NCBI RefSeq assembly: GCF_030272615.1
Contig: NC_081415.1
Span: 376,789,392 to 376,853,391, forward strand
Direction of reading: 5' to 3'
From: Cryptomeria japonica
Lineage: Eukaryota; Streptophyta; Pinopsida; Cupressales; Cupressaceae
DNA length: 64,000 nucleotides
Under the pieces are notes generated by a model. That model saw only the letters and a program-made list of their open reading frames with translations, made no database searches and was not told the DNA's origin. The stretch's first letter is position 1; every line of letters begins with the position of its first letter. The position numbers and the translations under genes are program-made. Positions 47,553 through 59,616 of the stretch are shown here, in pieces.

Positions 47553-50058
47553 ATGGAAGATAGGCTACACAGGTTCGATCACGTCTGCCAGATCAAGAGG
47601 CTAGACAACATGGGTGAGCTAGTAAGTACCTCAAACTCACTTTGTACGATTTTGCATTTGTTGCTTCATTTATTGCACTTTTAGGCTAGTTGAACAAAAA
47701 CACAGAATCGACATTTAAGGTAAAAATGCATCTGCATTAAGTTTGAGCACATATATGTCAAACAATTGCATCTAGGTAGGTTAAAAGCGCATTTGTGATT
47801 GTAATCGTGTCTAGGTATAGATGCGAGCACATCTATGATAAATAGATAAATAGGTGCGTCTATATCGACAAAATGTGTTTAGGTTGAATAGTCTCACGTT
47901 TGTGATGAATAGAGGCGTATAGGTTGCAAAAGTGTGTTTAGGGTAGCTAAAACCATGTTTTTGTAGTAAAAACGTGTTTACGTTTGATTAAGCAAGAATC
48001 AACACTTCTGTGATGAACATAAGTTGTCGATTGGATAAGTTGTTGAGAGGATACAGTCAAACAGGTGCCCTAGGGAGACAACTGAAGGATAGGCTAAAAT
48101 TAGCAATTCTGTGATAAACATACATTGCAAATTGGATAAACTATCGAGAGGATTCACTCAAACAGGTGCCCTAAAACAGGTAAGTTGCTAAGATGAATAT
48201 AGGATAAGTCCTCGAATTGATAAAATCCGACGAGTGCTCTAGCAAAATAGAATCAAGTGCAATGTGATGAACTTATACACTGGGATGCAACGCCATGTGA
48301 TAGACATAAGCACTAGGATAGAAGTAGCACTATGTGATAGAAATGAGTACCACTAGGATTGACATGATTGATTTACCTATTTGCAGGAGTACTTACCCCA
48401 GATTGAGTCTAGAGAGGGATTTCTTGTGACGCAGAGATTGCACGCAAAGTTGACTTTAGAGGAGCGTGTTGCTATTGAGGGTATGGGTTTGAGACACGTC
48501 CTATACATGTTGGAGATTAGGACAAACACTGGATTGTTCACTGCTCTTGGTGAGAGATAGCACTCTGAGACATGCGCATTTCATTTGTTGACTGGCATAC
48601 AGGATACTAAGGGTTCCAATCCATGGGGATCTTGTAGTTTATTCAAAGAGGGAGACAAGTATGCACTTCAACGCGTATTTGCAGACCTAGATCTTGAGTT
48701 GAGACCAAGGCACTTGAGTTGGGAGGTGATGGCTAGCAGCAGACAGAGGTTAGTAGTTGTGGTCGGTGGGATGATCAGCAGGTTTCTATGTCCTGACAAA
48801 GCTACATGAGGGTTAGCTATTGGCTGGGAGAGGACTTTGGAGATCCTTGTGACTTGGCACCAAAGATTCACATGGAGGCCATGCATTTTGGCACCCTTAT
48901 ACCATGATCTGTACCAGTTTGTTTACCTCGGTGGTTGTGGATTGGGGTGTGGAGTTACACTGCTACAAGTATAAGCATATGAGCATATTGTTGTGACTAG
49001 GCCTATTCTTTTCAAGTTTAGAGGTAATGGGTAGTCTTATGCACATGTATATAGTATGATTACTTCCTTGCCATGGATTGGGAAGCTAGAGTACTAGCGA
49101 TAGGTTATTGATCACACTGATAGTGTTATATGGAGGTCGTAATTAGACTATGAGGCTTAGGAGGAGGATGTGACAGAGTTGTCATTTTGCTTTAGGAGAA
49201 GATATCTGATTAGGTGGACTCCCTATATTTTGGATAGACATATGATTGACAAAGTATGCAAGCAATTTGGCCATCAACAGAGAATGTTGCGGGGTTCTAG
49301 AGAGTTTGCATGGACAGTTAGAGATCAAAGCCATTGGGGACCCATTTTGTCATGATACGGTAGTATCACAGTATGAGCAGATGGTGCCTATGTCGTGGGA
49401 TATTTTGCCAAATCTAATTGATGCAGGTATGGATGATGAGTATGAAAACTATTTTGTATCTCATCCTTTCCCTAGATTGAAATATCCAGCAAAGCCCATT
49501 CCTACAACAGATGAGGATGAGGATGATCAGGATGGTGGTGGAGGTCGACGAAAGAGGCGGAGGACAGAGGTAGCCAGGAGGATGGTGAGAGGGAGAGTTG
49601 GAGTTAGGGATGGACGAAGGGTAGAGGGTCTTAAGGGAGGTGGAGATGCAGGGCAAGGAGGTAGGCCACTGAGACCACACAGGGGCAAAGAGTGACAAGT
49701 ATTATAGGTGTGAGCCTAGATACCAGGATAGGGATAGGTACCACCTCAGGTACAAGGACAATAGGGTAGAAAGGAGGAGGGTGCATAGGGAGGGGATGAG
49801 GAGGAGGATGAGATGCTAGCATTGCGAGAGATTGCAATAGAACAACCCAATGAGATCAAGGATCTTGAGAGAGACGTGACTCAATTGAGGTGTCAACTGG
49901 CTGAGATGCAACAGGAGAGAGATGAGGTCATACATCGATATACGACCATTGAGGAGATCATACGAGTGGCTAGGGCTACAGGTGCAACGAACATGATAGC
50001 AGGATTGGCTTTTGGCCTTCAAGAAGGTTATGAGATAGCCTATGGGAGGAACCTCTAA
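47553..50058 (+). pseudogene. Antisense, two-exon PMD gene carried by G2
   Basis: Transcribed against pol. Exon 1 is 47553-47621 (23 codons, MEDRLHRFDHVCQIKRLDNM then GEL), followed by donor GTAAGTA, a 765-bp intron (47622-48386) and acceptor TTTGCAG. Exon 2 begins EYLPQIESREGFLVTQRLHA. The phase-0 splice joins GEL to EYLPQI, as expected for the start of a PMD protein. Exon 2 continues with GMGLRHVLYMLEIRTNTGLF, a stop where ERWHS has lost Trp (TGG to TAG), VTWHQRFTWRPC, GKLEY, YLIRWTPYILDRHM and a Gly/Arg-rich basic stretch (about 49530-49690). It ends in a coiled coil (EIKDLERDVTQLRCQLAEMQ) at 50058. Several stops and frameshifts follow, so it is not functional. Confidence 0.82.
47622..48386 (+). 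other. Intron of the G2 antisense PMD gene, with repeated GCGTCT-like motif
   Basis: GTAAGTA donor and TTTGCAG acceptor. 47700-48000 is built of degenerate words (GCATCTAGGT, CGTGTCTAGGT, GTGCGTCTATA, GTGTTTAGG). A second short duplication surrounds AACAGGTGCCCTA (48060 and 48160). Confidence 0.65.
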
Positions 50059-52091
50059 TATGCAGCAATATTGCCAAATTTGTGAGCAGGGAGCTACCAG
50101 AGAGCTTCACGCTCTACAACTATAGGGAGGGATAGGAGAGCAGCATCTAGTGGCAGGGTCATGGGCCCACCTGCACCACCAGGGGGAGGAGAAACCAGAC
50201 GAGGTAATTTAGGGGTTGGATAATCAGGAGCTCAGACTCCTTTGAGGCATACCAGCTCTGAGGGAGGGTCTTTATCATGTCTCTCTTGGATCCATTTTGT
50301 ATATGGTTTTATATGATGATATAGACACCTACGGGTGATTTTGTAGCCATATGAGATTTTGACATCATTGTATCTTGACACATTATTTTTTGATATATAT
50401 GAGATGAATCATTCATTGCTGAAGCTATATGCATGTGGTCCTATGTGATCTATGTGATATTCTTTCATGATGTATGCAGCTATTGTGATGATGCACCCTT
50501 ATGTATGAATGTGTTATTATGATGCTTATGACGATTAATGAGATGGATACATACATGATGGAATGCAGTATATAGGTTCTATTCTAGATGCATATGTATG
50601 TTATGTATGATGCCAAAGTGAATGTACTAAATGCAAATGGATGTATGATAATGATATGTCATTATTATTTACAAGATGGGATGCATGATACCTATATTTT
50701 TGTCCTTTTTATGTGTTATATGAGAATGCAAATGCTTATGTGGTATGCTAATGAGTGGTGTGTGCAGGATGTGATGCCATTATGATTTATATATGTATGC
50801 ATGAAATGAGATGTGCTAAAGTATTGATGATGCAGGTACAAACTACATGAAATACAAATATTCTTTTGGTGTGTCATTATACTCTGTCATGGAATAATAG
50901 GCTACACAGACTCAGAAAGGGACGATGGGAGACAAAAATAGAAGATATGGAAGTGAAAGCGATTCTTGTTCTTTATCATCATTGAGCTTTATTATGGAAA
51001 ATAGGTTATGACAATCTAGGTATAGGTTCAACCCAGAAAGTCATTATACTCATTTGCATGGAGATCAGACAGTCACAAACAAGGAATGCCCCAATTCATA
51101 CTAGACTCAAAACATCCTCATATCCTTGGATGAACCATAGCATTACTAAGGGACAATCCACAGGCAACAAATAATGAGTGAACATACCCCATCCTCACCT
51201 TTCTAGTCAAAGACATCTTGGAGATATAATATCTATTCAGAGACATCCCGGAAAAGCTAAAAGACATGTCACAAAAAAGATAAAACCAAAAGAAAACCAA
51301 GACTTCACACCAACACATAATGAAACCCTCAAGTTATTTTTGTTTCTTGCCACATATGTTAACATGTTTGATTTGGTCACAATTTTGTTATCCTGATAAA
51401 GGACAAATAAAGTTGAAAACCATGTTATTGTCAAAGTTTGTTGAAAGATTTGATTTGTTAAAAGCCCATTGTTGCTTGTGTCTCATCTAAAGCTAACTGA
51501 ATCCATGAAACTGATACTTTTATTGCAAAGAATAACGAACCTTATTGTGAATTGGTGGTGCAAGTGATCTTTTATTATGGATTGTGCATGAAAATAAGGA
51601 GGAATGAAAAGATGATGCTCCTCAAAACATGTGATGCTCAGGGTACCACTTCCACTACTACATTTAGGATTTATGCCCCAGTTGTAAATTGAACCTGACT
51701 TATTATGAAAGGAAAGAGTGAAAAGGGAGATTTATTATGAATGGATAACTAATCTTAGGTGGATCTATAACAAGCCATGATGGGAATGGGTAATTTTTTT
51801 ATGGAGGGATAGGTTGTGTGTGTGTGCGAAGTGAAAGGATGAGATTGGATCCTAAAGGAGGGAGGAGCAATGTCTCTTCGCATGGTGTTGGTAACTCGGT
51901 TTTCACCATGGTACTTGCCCCAGGTGCCACTGAAGTGGTTTTCACCATTGGATGGATTTATTTCTATTCATTTTTTTTATTTTTCAATTTTTTTGTGTCA
52001 TAAGGTGCCTATTTTCTAGGTTTTCACCAAGTAACGATTTTTCTATTTTTTTTATTTTTTTGTATTTTTGACAATGGGATATTCTAAAATG
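50059..52091. other. G2 region between antisense PMD gene and integrase, noncoding
   Basis: 50270-50860 is AT-rich with many ATGATG/TATGTATG words. 50880-51800 holds no conserved frame. 51890-52060 contains a block (TTCACCATGGTAC...GTGGTTTTCACC and a T-rich tail) that recurs at the same position in G1 (63570-63720). Confidence 0.5.
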
Positions 52092-53320
52092 CTATGTGTA
52101 AAACATGTGAAGGTGCATGTTGTTGATAGGATCTTCCAAGGGTTCTCTATCTAGTGTTGAGAGTTGATATGCACTTGATCCATAGGCTATTGTGATGACA
52201 TAAAGACCAAGCCAATTTGGTTCAAACTTGCCCTTTTTCTCTTTGTCTAGTTGATTCTTAGGATTTTCTTTGAGAAATAAGTCAGCCACCTCAAATGTGC
52301 GAGGCTTTACCATATGATTGTAGCTTTTAATCATTATTTGTTGGTATTATTTAAGATTATTAAAAGTAGTTTTTCTACACTCATCTAATAACCCTAGATT
52401 TTGTAAGCAGGAGACCCTATAATCTTCATCATTGATTAGATTATGCAAAGAGACTCTCAGGGATGGTATCTCAACCTCAATAGGAAAGATAGCTTTGGTA
52501 CCATAGACAAGTGAATAAGGTGTAGCTCCAGTAGGTGTACAAAACTTGTACGATATGCCCAAAGTGTGGGGTTAAGTTGGATCTGCCTGTTACGACTAGC
52601 GTCATCGAATGTCTTTTTAAGGATTTTAAGAATGGTTTTATTAGACGCTTCATCTTGACCATTACCTTAAGGGTAATATGGGGTGGAAAAGAGATGATGG
52701 ATATGGAAATAATCACAAATTTAATGAGCATCATGGCTCTTGAAAGGACACCCATTATCTATGACAATGGAAAGAGGAACATCGTAGTGATGAATGATAT
52801 AATTAAGGATAAAAGTTGCAATCTTCTTTTCGGTGATTTGGGTGAGAGGAACGACTTCAATCCATTTTGTAAAATATTTTGTAGCCATGATAATGAATTT
52901 ATGGCCATTGTAAGAAGGAGGATGAATATTTCCTATGAGGTCATGTCCCCACTGGCAAAAGGGCCATGGAGTAGCAATTGGCTAAAGTTCCTACACTGGT
53001 GTGTGAATAAGGTTTCCATGAATCTGACATTGCTTACACTTTCTAACAAATTGATATGAGTATTTTTCCATATTAGGTCAATAGTATCCAATTCTCAAAA
53101 ATTTCTTGGTTAAGGTTGGACCACTAGAGTGAGCACTACATATACCTTCATGAACCTCACGCAACGTAATTTTAGCTTAGTCACTTTCTATGAAGCTAAG
53201 AAGAGTACCATCAAGACCCCGATGATAAAGGGTATCGACTAAGATGACATATCAGGAGTATTAGAGAATGAATGTACGACGTTGATTGTTGGAAATGTCA
53301 GGTGGAAGGATATTGCTACG
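52092..53320 (-). pseudogene. G2 integrase
   Basis: Broken frames on the minus strand give the HHCC zinc finger (LREVHEGICSAHSS; RKCKQCQIHGNLIH), the catalytic core (WGHDLIGNI; SYNGHKFIIMATKYFTKWIE; PLSIVIDNGCPF; then a damaged third block) and the C-terminal domain. The last includes ATPYSLVYGTKAIFPIEVEI (52347-52562) and FEVADLFLKENPKNQLDKEK with GKFEPNWLGLYVITIAYGSS (52092-52334). The end is DPINNMHLHMFYT. It would join the cDNA ends to host DNA. Confidence 0.9.
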
Positions 53321-53323
53321 AAG

Positions 53324-53836
53324 CTAAGTGAAAATGGTACTGTACCAAGGGGAATCAAGACCAACAACACATATCATCTCGGTAGGTGTAATTTCATATG
53401 AGGGGACCAAAAGATTATCCACCAAGAACCCATAGCGGGTCTCATTTTGAGGCATATCAATTAATGAAGTAATAGTAGCCATGGCATTTGTAGCTCGATT
53501 GTTATCCCTTGGAATCTGCTCAAAGATTATCTTCTTGAAGTATTGCTTGAATTCATCCACCATTTTTTTGTCAGGCATTAAATTTTCATATTTGGTTTGA
53601 TAATCATCATTTTCTTGATGAGTTACAAGTTGAGAGTCCCCAAAAACATAAAGTTCCTGGATCTTCCACTGAACCGGGATTCGTAGACCTATTGTTAATG
53701 CATTGTATTTTGCTATGTTACTGGTAGATGGAAATGACAATAGCTATAACTTAGGAATGGAGTCCCCTTGAGGTGTGATAAAGAGGATACCAACTCCTGC
53801 GCCATGTTGCATGTATGAACCATCAAAATATAATTG
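53324..53836 (-). pseudogene. G2 second (archaeal-type) RNase H
   Basis: WQLYFDGSYMQHGAGVGILF provides the first catalytic Asp in the DGS motif. It is followed, after a stop at 53744, by SNIAKYNALTIGLRIPVQW (Lys replaces the usual Glu of AEYEAL), ELYVFGDSQLVTHQ (second Asp) and EQIPRDNNRATNAMATI (RDNNRAADALA-type third Asp). This extra domain is known from the Tat lineage of Ty3/gypsy and removes the RNA strand during reverse transcription. Confidence 0.88.
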
Positions 53837-53839
53837 CCA

Positions 53840-55249
53840 AGGCTTTGTCTTTGTCACTGAAAGAATGGATTCATTCAGGAATTCCAAGACAATAGGAGTG
53901 TCGTCAATCATGGGTGCATATGCCAGTTGATCTACAATATCTTGTCCTTTAATTTCTTTTATATCCACATATTCGATGTCGAACTCGCTCAGAATCATAT
54001 CCCATTTTGCTAATTTGTTAGTGAGTGTTGCCTTATTGAGAAGACATTTTAGTGGATCTATCCTTGCAACAAGATTTATTTTATGAGTTAGCATGTAATG
54101 TCATTATTCCTACGAGGCAAAGACGAAAGCAAGACAGGCACACTCAATTGGTGTGTAATTAATCTCATAGCCAACCAATGTGCGGCTAATATAGTATACT
54201 ACTCTTTCCTCACCTTCATTGTCTTGTTGTACCAAAAGTACCCCCAGTGTTGTTTGCGTTGCTGATATATATAATAGTAGGGGTTTTCCTAGAATAGCTG
54301 GAATCAATACTAGTGGATTCAAAAGATATTCTTTGAGAATTTGAAAAGCATGTTGACATTTATCATCCCATCTGGATTTGATATTCTTATGAAGGAGATA
54401 CTAAAAAGGATGACATTTATCTGCTAATTGTGTGATGAATCTGCATATCGATTGAAGTCTTCCCTATAGAGACCGAAGTTGACTAATATTCCTTGGTAGT
54501 GGCATCTCTAATATAGCTTTGTCTTTAGTTGGACCTGCTTCAATTCCTCTCTGTGAGATAATGTATCCAAGGAGCTTCCCGGAGGTCACCCCGAAGACAC
54601 ATTTCTTAGGATTTATCCTGACTTTGTACATTTCTAAATGTTCAAAAACCACTGATAGAATATCTAGATATTTTTCTCTTATTATTGACTTTCCTAGGAG
54701 ATCATCAACATAATCTTCTACGGTGATGTGCATGAGATCATAAAATATTGTCATCATTTCTCTTTGATATGTAGCACCTACATTCTTTAATCTGAAGGGT
54801 ATAACATTCCAACAGAAAGTACCCCAAGGACAAGTAAATGTTTTATGTTGGTATTCAGGTGCTATTTCGATTTGGTTATACTCATAAAATCCATCCATCA
54901 ATGATAACATTACAGGACGAGCTGTAAGATCCACTATCAAAATGATGTTCGACAATGGAAAATCATCCTTAGGACAAGCTTTATTGATATCTCATAAATA
55001 TGTACATATTTGGATGCTGCAATCTGGTTTACTGGCAGGTACTAAGTTAGAGATCCATTCGGCATAGTCAATTGGTCTAATGAATCCCACATCTAGTAAT
55101 TTTTCTAGCTCTACTTTGACTAATAGTACCACTTGTGGATGCATTTTTCTCAATTTCTCTTTTACAGGCTTATCTCCTGGAGTAACTGTCAAATGATGCT
55201 TACAATTTCTCAGGGTGCAATCCAGGCATATTGGTGTATGACCATGCAA
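53840..55249 (-). pseudogene. G2 reverse transcriptase and RT-linked RNase H
   Basis: RT begins near 55249 with VKEKLRKMHPQ, GFIRPIDYAEWISNLVPASK and (after a stop near 54992) NKACPKDDFPLSN, SLMDGFYEYNQIEIAPEYQH, KTFTCPWGTFCWNVIPFRLK and the active site YVDDLL (about 54700-54717). The connection domain (KCVFGVTSGKLLGYIISQRG) and RT-linked RNase H (54110-54322, LLLYISATQTTLGVLLVQQD, ERVVYYISRTLVGYE) follow. The expected first catalytic Asp of this RNase H is replaced (SATQ), which is consistent with a degenerate first RNase H in Tat elements. Stops at 54464 and around 54107 break the frame. Confidence 0.92.
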
Positions 55250-55259
55250 AATTGATTTG

Positions 55260-56750
55260 TCATTCTGTGAAGAAACTTATGAACTTCGGTCTTTCTTTTT
55301 CTGTCAAATACTGGGCTAAGAATATGTTGTATGGAATCTCATATGTACCAATGTTTGTCTTGATAGTTTCTTCCACTAGCATTGACGATTTTTTTGAATA
55401 TGTTGTCATAGGGAGAGTGTCATATCTTCCATCCTCGGTCATCTCAGAGAGGTTTTCACCCTTGGATACATCCTTTCTTTTTACCTTTTTAGGGTCAAAC
55501 AGTGCCACAATGTCATTTTCACCATAAGACCCATGATTCATTTTTATTTTTATATTTTTATGACTATTAGGTTTATATTTTTACGACTACAAGGTAGATC
55601 ATTTCTTATGCCAAGATAATCAATAAAGGCCTTGTCATTTTCAAAAGTGTCTAGTTGTGGAGGCTCTTGTTGGTCCCAATTGATGAGCTGTGGATGGATG
55701 AGAATAAGTCCATCAATATTATCAAAGTCGATGGGAGAGAGGGTAAAGACACAATAGTCTTCACGTATTTCAATGCAATTGTTGGGGTCATTGCTATAAC
55801 TCTCCTCATTAGCCTTAATCGTGTACGAATCGAAATCGACATCACTAGAGGGACACTTCGCAATGAGAGTCTTCACTCTTTGTGGTTTTGTCCTAGAGCC
55901 TTGATATGTTGAGGGTTCGGGATCCCAAAATGTTTTTATCCATGGATCTCCATTTTCATTCTTTTCTTGTGATGTAGACTCTAATAAAGTTGATTGACCC
56001 ACTCTAAATTTTCTATTAAATTCTTCTTCTTTTGTGGGTTCACTTGGTTCTTTGTTTCGATGAGTGCATAGTCATTAAATGACTTATCTGAACCCCAATC
56101 CCATTCATTAGAGTCTATGGAGTACCATTTCTTTTCTTTTTGGTCATTAGATTTTGTGATTTGCAATGCTTCTTTGGAATTTTGAGTGCCTAATTTGAAG
56201 GGTATGAAACCAAGTCCTTTGGAGCACTATTTTTCTAATATTAACTCTACTTGCAATGTTTTAGTTCTTCCTTTATTTTGTAATCCAAGAGGGCTTTTTT
56301 TGTCATATCCAATTTTTTGCAAGAATTTGAATCCTTTGCCATATTTTTCACATGGTATCTTGACATGATCTTGTGTAGATTCCTCTTCAGGTTCTTTATA
56401 AAGCATTTTGTGGAGATCTTCTTCCATCCCACCACATATAAAGAATGTATTGGGATCCCATTTTCTGGTAATAGTAGATACATTTTTAGAGGTATGTGGT
56501 CATCCATAATCTTTAGGAGAATCCATTATTTTCCTTAATACATGGTTTGGTTCAAAGTATATTCTCCCATACCTTTGTCCTTATATTTTCCTTTAAGCTC
56601 ACCTTGTTTTGAAGTGGAATGTTTTAATGATTCTAGATCCACATATGCTGATGATGGAGTTGATTCTCTATTTATTGGAATTATCGTCTCTGACCTTGGT
56701 CCCAAGTTAATGCAATATATGAAGGGATTTGAATCACCTTTGACTGCTAC
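55260..56750 (-). pseudogene. G2 protease-RT linker with G-patch-like motif
   Basis: Broken acidic and polar frames. At about 56345-56245 the minus strand encodes YGKGFKFLQKIGYDKKSPLG then LQNKGRTKTLQVE. This fits the G-patch pattern (aromatic-hydrophobic, GY, G-x-GLG, K-G-R-T), although the middle glycines are partly replaced. G-patch motifs are RNA-binding and occur next to protease in some retroelements. Downstream (55550-56002) lies an acidic frame with FDNIDGLILIHPQLINWDQQ, and 55260-55541 continues to the start of RT. Confidence 0.55.
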
Positions 56751-57281
56751 TTAAACTCCATTATGAGGAAACTTTATGCATTGATGATATGTTGATGGCA
56801 CTTCTCTCATTTCATGAATCCACGGAGATCCCAAAAGTATGTTGTATGTGAGATCCAAATCAAAGACTTGACAAACCACATCCTTGGTTACTAGCCTAAC
56901 ACTTAAAGGTAGGGTGATTGTTCCTTTAGACGAGCGTTCTTCATCATCATATGCTTTGATGGTGATTTTATTTCCTGAATCCACAACATGTTCAGAGTAT
57001 CCCAATTGTTTAATAGTATTCAATGTATACATGTTCATACCTACTCCTCCATCTATCAAGACTTGTTTGAAGCAGTTTCTATGGAGAATGGATTCAATGT
57101 GAAGAGGTGCATTGTGTGGTTGGCATGTGGATGAATCATTGGATTTTGTGAACATAAGGCAATGTGAAGTGGAAAGATATCCCACAATGGGTTGAAACTG
57201 GTCCATGATCAAATCAATGGGTATGGAGGTATCTCTCAATGCTTTGTCAAGAATGGACTTATGTGAAGGGGATATATGCAA
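56751..57281 (-). pseudogene. G2 aspartic protease domain
   Basis: An open frame of 176 codons. The catalytic region is FKQVLIDGGVGMNMYTLNTI. The Tat-type protease normally has LIDGGAxxN, so Asp and the following Gly are kept. The conserved C-terminal block is DLTYNILLGSPWIHEMREVP with STYHQCIKFPHNG. The protein would cleave the Gag-Pol polyprotein. Stop codons separate it from the next frame. Confidence 0.85.
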
Positions 57282-57515
57282 AAACTCAAGGATGGAAATG
57301 AGGGAAGGTGTCTTCCCTAATTATTCTACTAGATCATACTCGTTATTGGTAGATGATGAGGTTATGGTCTTGGGTATAATGCCTTACAAGGTGACTTTAC
57401 CTTGATGGGTTGTGACATTACATTAAGAGGTTTCATCTTTAGAGGATGAAGAAGATGATCCAATGCCTTTAAAAACAACTTTACTCCTTTCGGTAGAACC
57501 TTGGGGAGTTTTTTC

Positions 57516-59616
57516 CTATATGATAATGGTAGAAACATAATTGTCCATTGAAATATGGTTAACAGATGAATCATAATCATAGGACATTTTAGTATAATTG
57601 GACTGATTTTTTTTTTTAACTTTTCCCTTATCATGTTTAGGAAATGGCTCCTTAAACATCACATGTTCCTCATTGGAGGTGTGACTATCAACTTCTATCT
57701 CGCCCTTGTCAATAATATCTTGTATAACATACTTCAATCTATGACAATTTCTAGTTTTGTGTCCTTTTCTCTTGTGATGTTCACAATACTCATCATCATT
57801 CCACCATGCAGGTTTCACTTTTGGTTCATAAAGTGGATTATCTAGTAGTGTTATGAGCTTGTTTGCAACCAATTTCTTGAATTATGTCTCAATTGGCTCT
57901 CCCAATGGAGAGTATTTTCTTTGTGGCTTTGATGGCCTTTGAGTGGTCACTTGATTGTTTGTATTAGATGAGCTTGCACTGGGGAAATTTGTTTTTGGTT
58001 TTACAACATTTGCATCTACTACCCCATCATTGATTGTGTTCTTATTCTTGTTCCAAAATTGGGTTTTGTCTTTCCCATTTTAATCCTCTTTGTTATCTTT
58101 GAATAGCTTTATGATATGTTGTTCCATAAGGACTCTTTTCATTGCCTTTCCTTTCTCAATGACCTATTTAAAGGTAGACAAACAAGCCTTTCTTAGCTCA
58201 TATCCAATGCCCTTGTTGACGTTTTCAGTGAACATTTCTACCATTTGTTTTTTGGGATATCACAAGAGCATCTACTACCAAGACCTCTCCATCTCTGTAA
58301 GAATGAAGAAAAAGATTCCCCATTTTTCTACTTAGTGTTGCACAAGGTAGTTATTGACACATTTTTTTCAATGTTATATGAGAAGTGTTGTATGAAATCC
58401 TCTGCTAAATCACTCCATGACTTCATTCTAGGTGATAGTTGGGAGAACCATTCCATTGCTTGTTCACCTAAGCTTTATGGGAACAATCTCATCAAGTACG
58501 TTTCTTCACCCACTACCTCAATGCAAGTTGTGAAAAATTGTCTTATGTGTGTCTTAGGATCCCCTTTGCCCTTGTACTTATCAAATTTTGGTGTCAAAAA
58601 ATGTGGAGGAAATGGAGGCATTGGAATACATCTATCAAATGGTTAAGGACATATATCTTTCATTGTATATTGTTGCTTTGGTGTATTCATGTCTGCCATT
58701 TTCTTTTGCAAATCCTTGATTTGTTGTTGTAAGTCATTTTTGGGTGGTGTCTTTTTTTCTCTTTGATCTAGTCCCATCCCTGAGCCACCAGGAAAAGGAG
58801 GAGGGATATAATGCATGTATGGATGTTATTGATCATAAATGTGTTCATATGGAGGAGGAACATAGTTATAGTTTTGATACGGACCACTTGGTATAGTGTT
58901 GTAATGAGGATCACTAGGTCTAGGTTGATACATGTCATGACCATGAGGATAAGAGGTATCATAAGAATGATCTTGAGTATTGCCCCCAAATCTGATACGA
59001 GGTTTCCTCGTGTCATGATTTTGAATGTTCACTTGAGTATAATTATATGCATTGGTATGATCTTGAGTATTATCATGGTCATGTGTAGTGTTGGTTCTAC
59101 TCGATGGGAAAGAATGATTGTGTGGTTGTTCATGAGAGTTCTTCGTGAAATTGGCGTGAGCATAGGTATTGGAAACTTCTAGTTTTTGAAATAAGGATGA
59201 AGGGGACTCAGGCACAAAATTCTCTCTTCTATTACCACCATTATGTCCTCTAGGATTTGCATTTGTTTGATTTCCTTGATTGGGGTCCTCTTCTATAATT
59301 TGTGACACATTAAAATCATGAGGTAGCTTCATTCCACTTTGTGCCATGACTTGAAAGAAGTATTGTCTATCTCTCCTCATTATTTCCTCAGCCAATCTAT
59401 TTAACCTTAGATCTATGATATTCTCTTCAATGTTTGTGGAAGTGATAGATACAATTTCATTGTCATTGGTGTTCTCATTATCATTGTCTGGTATATCATT
59501 GCGATTGTCATACGGGTGTAAAATTCATCTCCATCAAACTCATAGGTACTCATGTTAAGAGATCTTAGAGCTTCTTCGACTTCTCTTCTAGACCTTTGGG
59601 AATGGGTTTCAACCAT
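57516..59616 (-). pseudogene. G2 gag pseudogene
   Basis: ATG at 59616 (MVETHSQRSRREVEEALRSL), a frameshift near 59490, then 58826-59395 with AEEIMRRDRQYFFQVMAQSG and a low-complexity His/Asn/Asp/Pro/Tyr region. The capsid core is in broken frames around 58380-58700 (GEQAMEWFSQLSPRMKSW, DLAEDFIQHFSYNI), the typical retrotransposon gag signature. The C-terminus (57516-57872) has WWNDDEYCEHHKRKGHKTRN and CHRLKYVIQDIIDKGEI, a CHHC-type zinc knuckle common in this lineage. Stops are numerous in the middle. Confidence 0.88.

Noticed and set aside
52535-53059. 174-codon plus-strand ORF
   Set aside because: Lies exactly antisense to the integrase core of G2, whose motifs are clear on the minus strand.
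58090-59182. Hydrophobic plus-strand frames
   Set aside because: Antisense of the His/Asn/Asp-rich and capsid parts of G2 gag.
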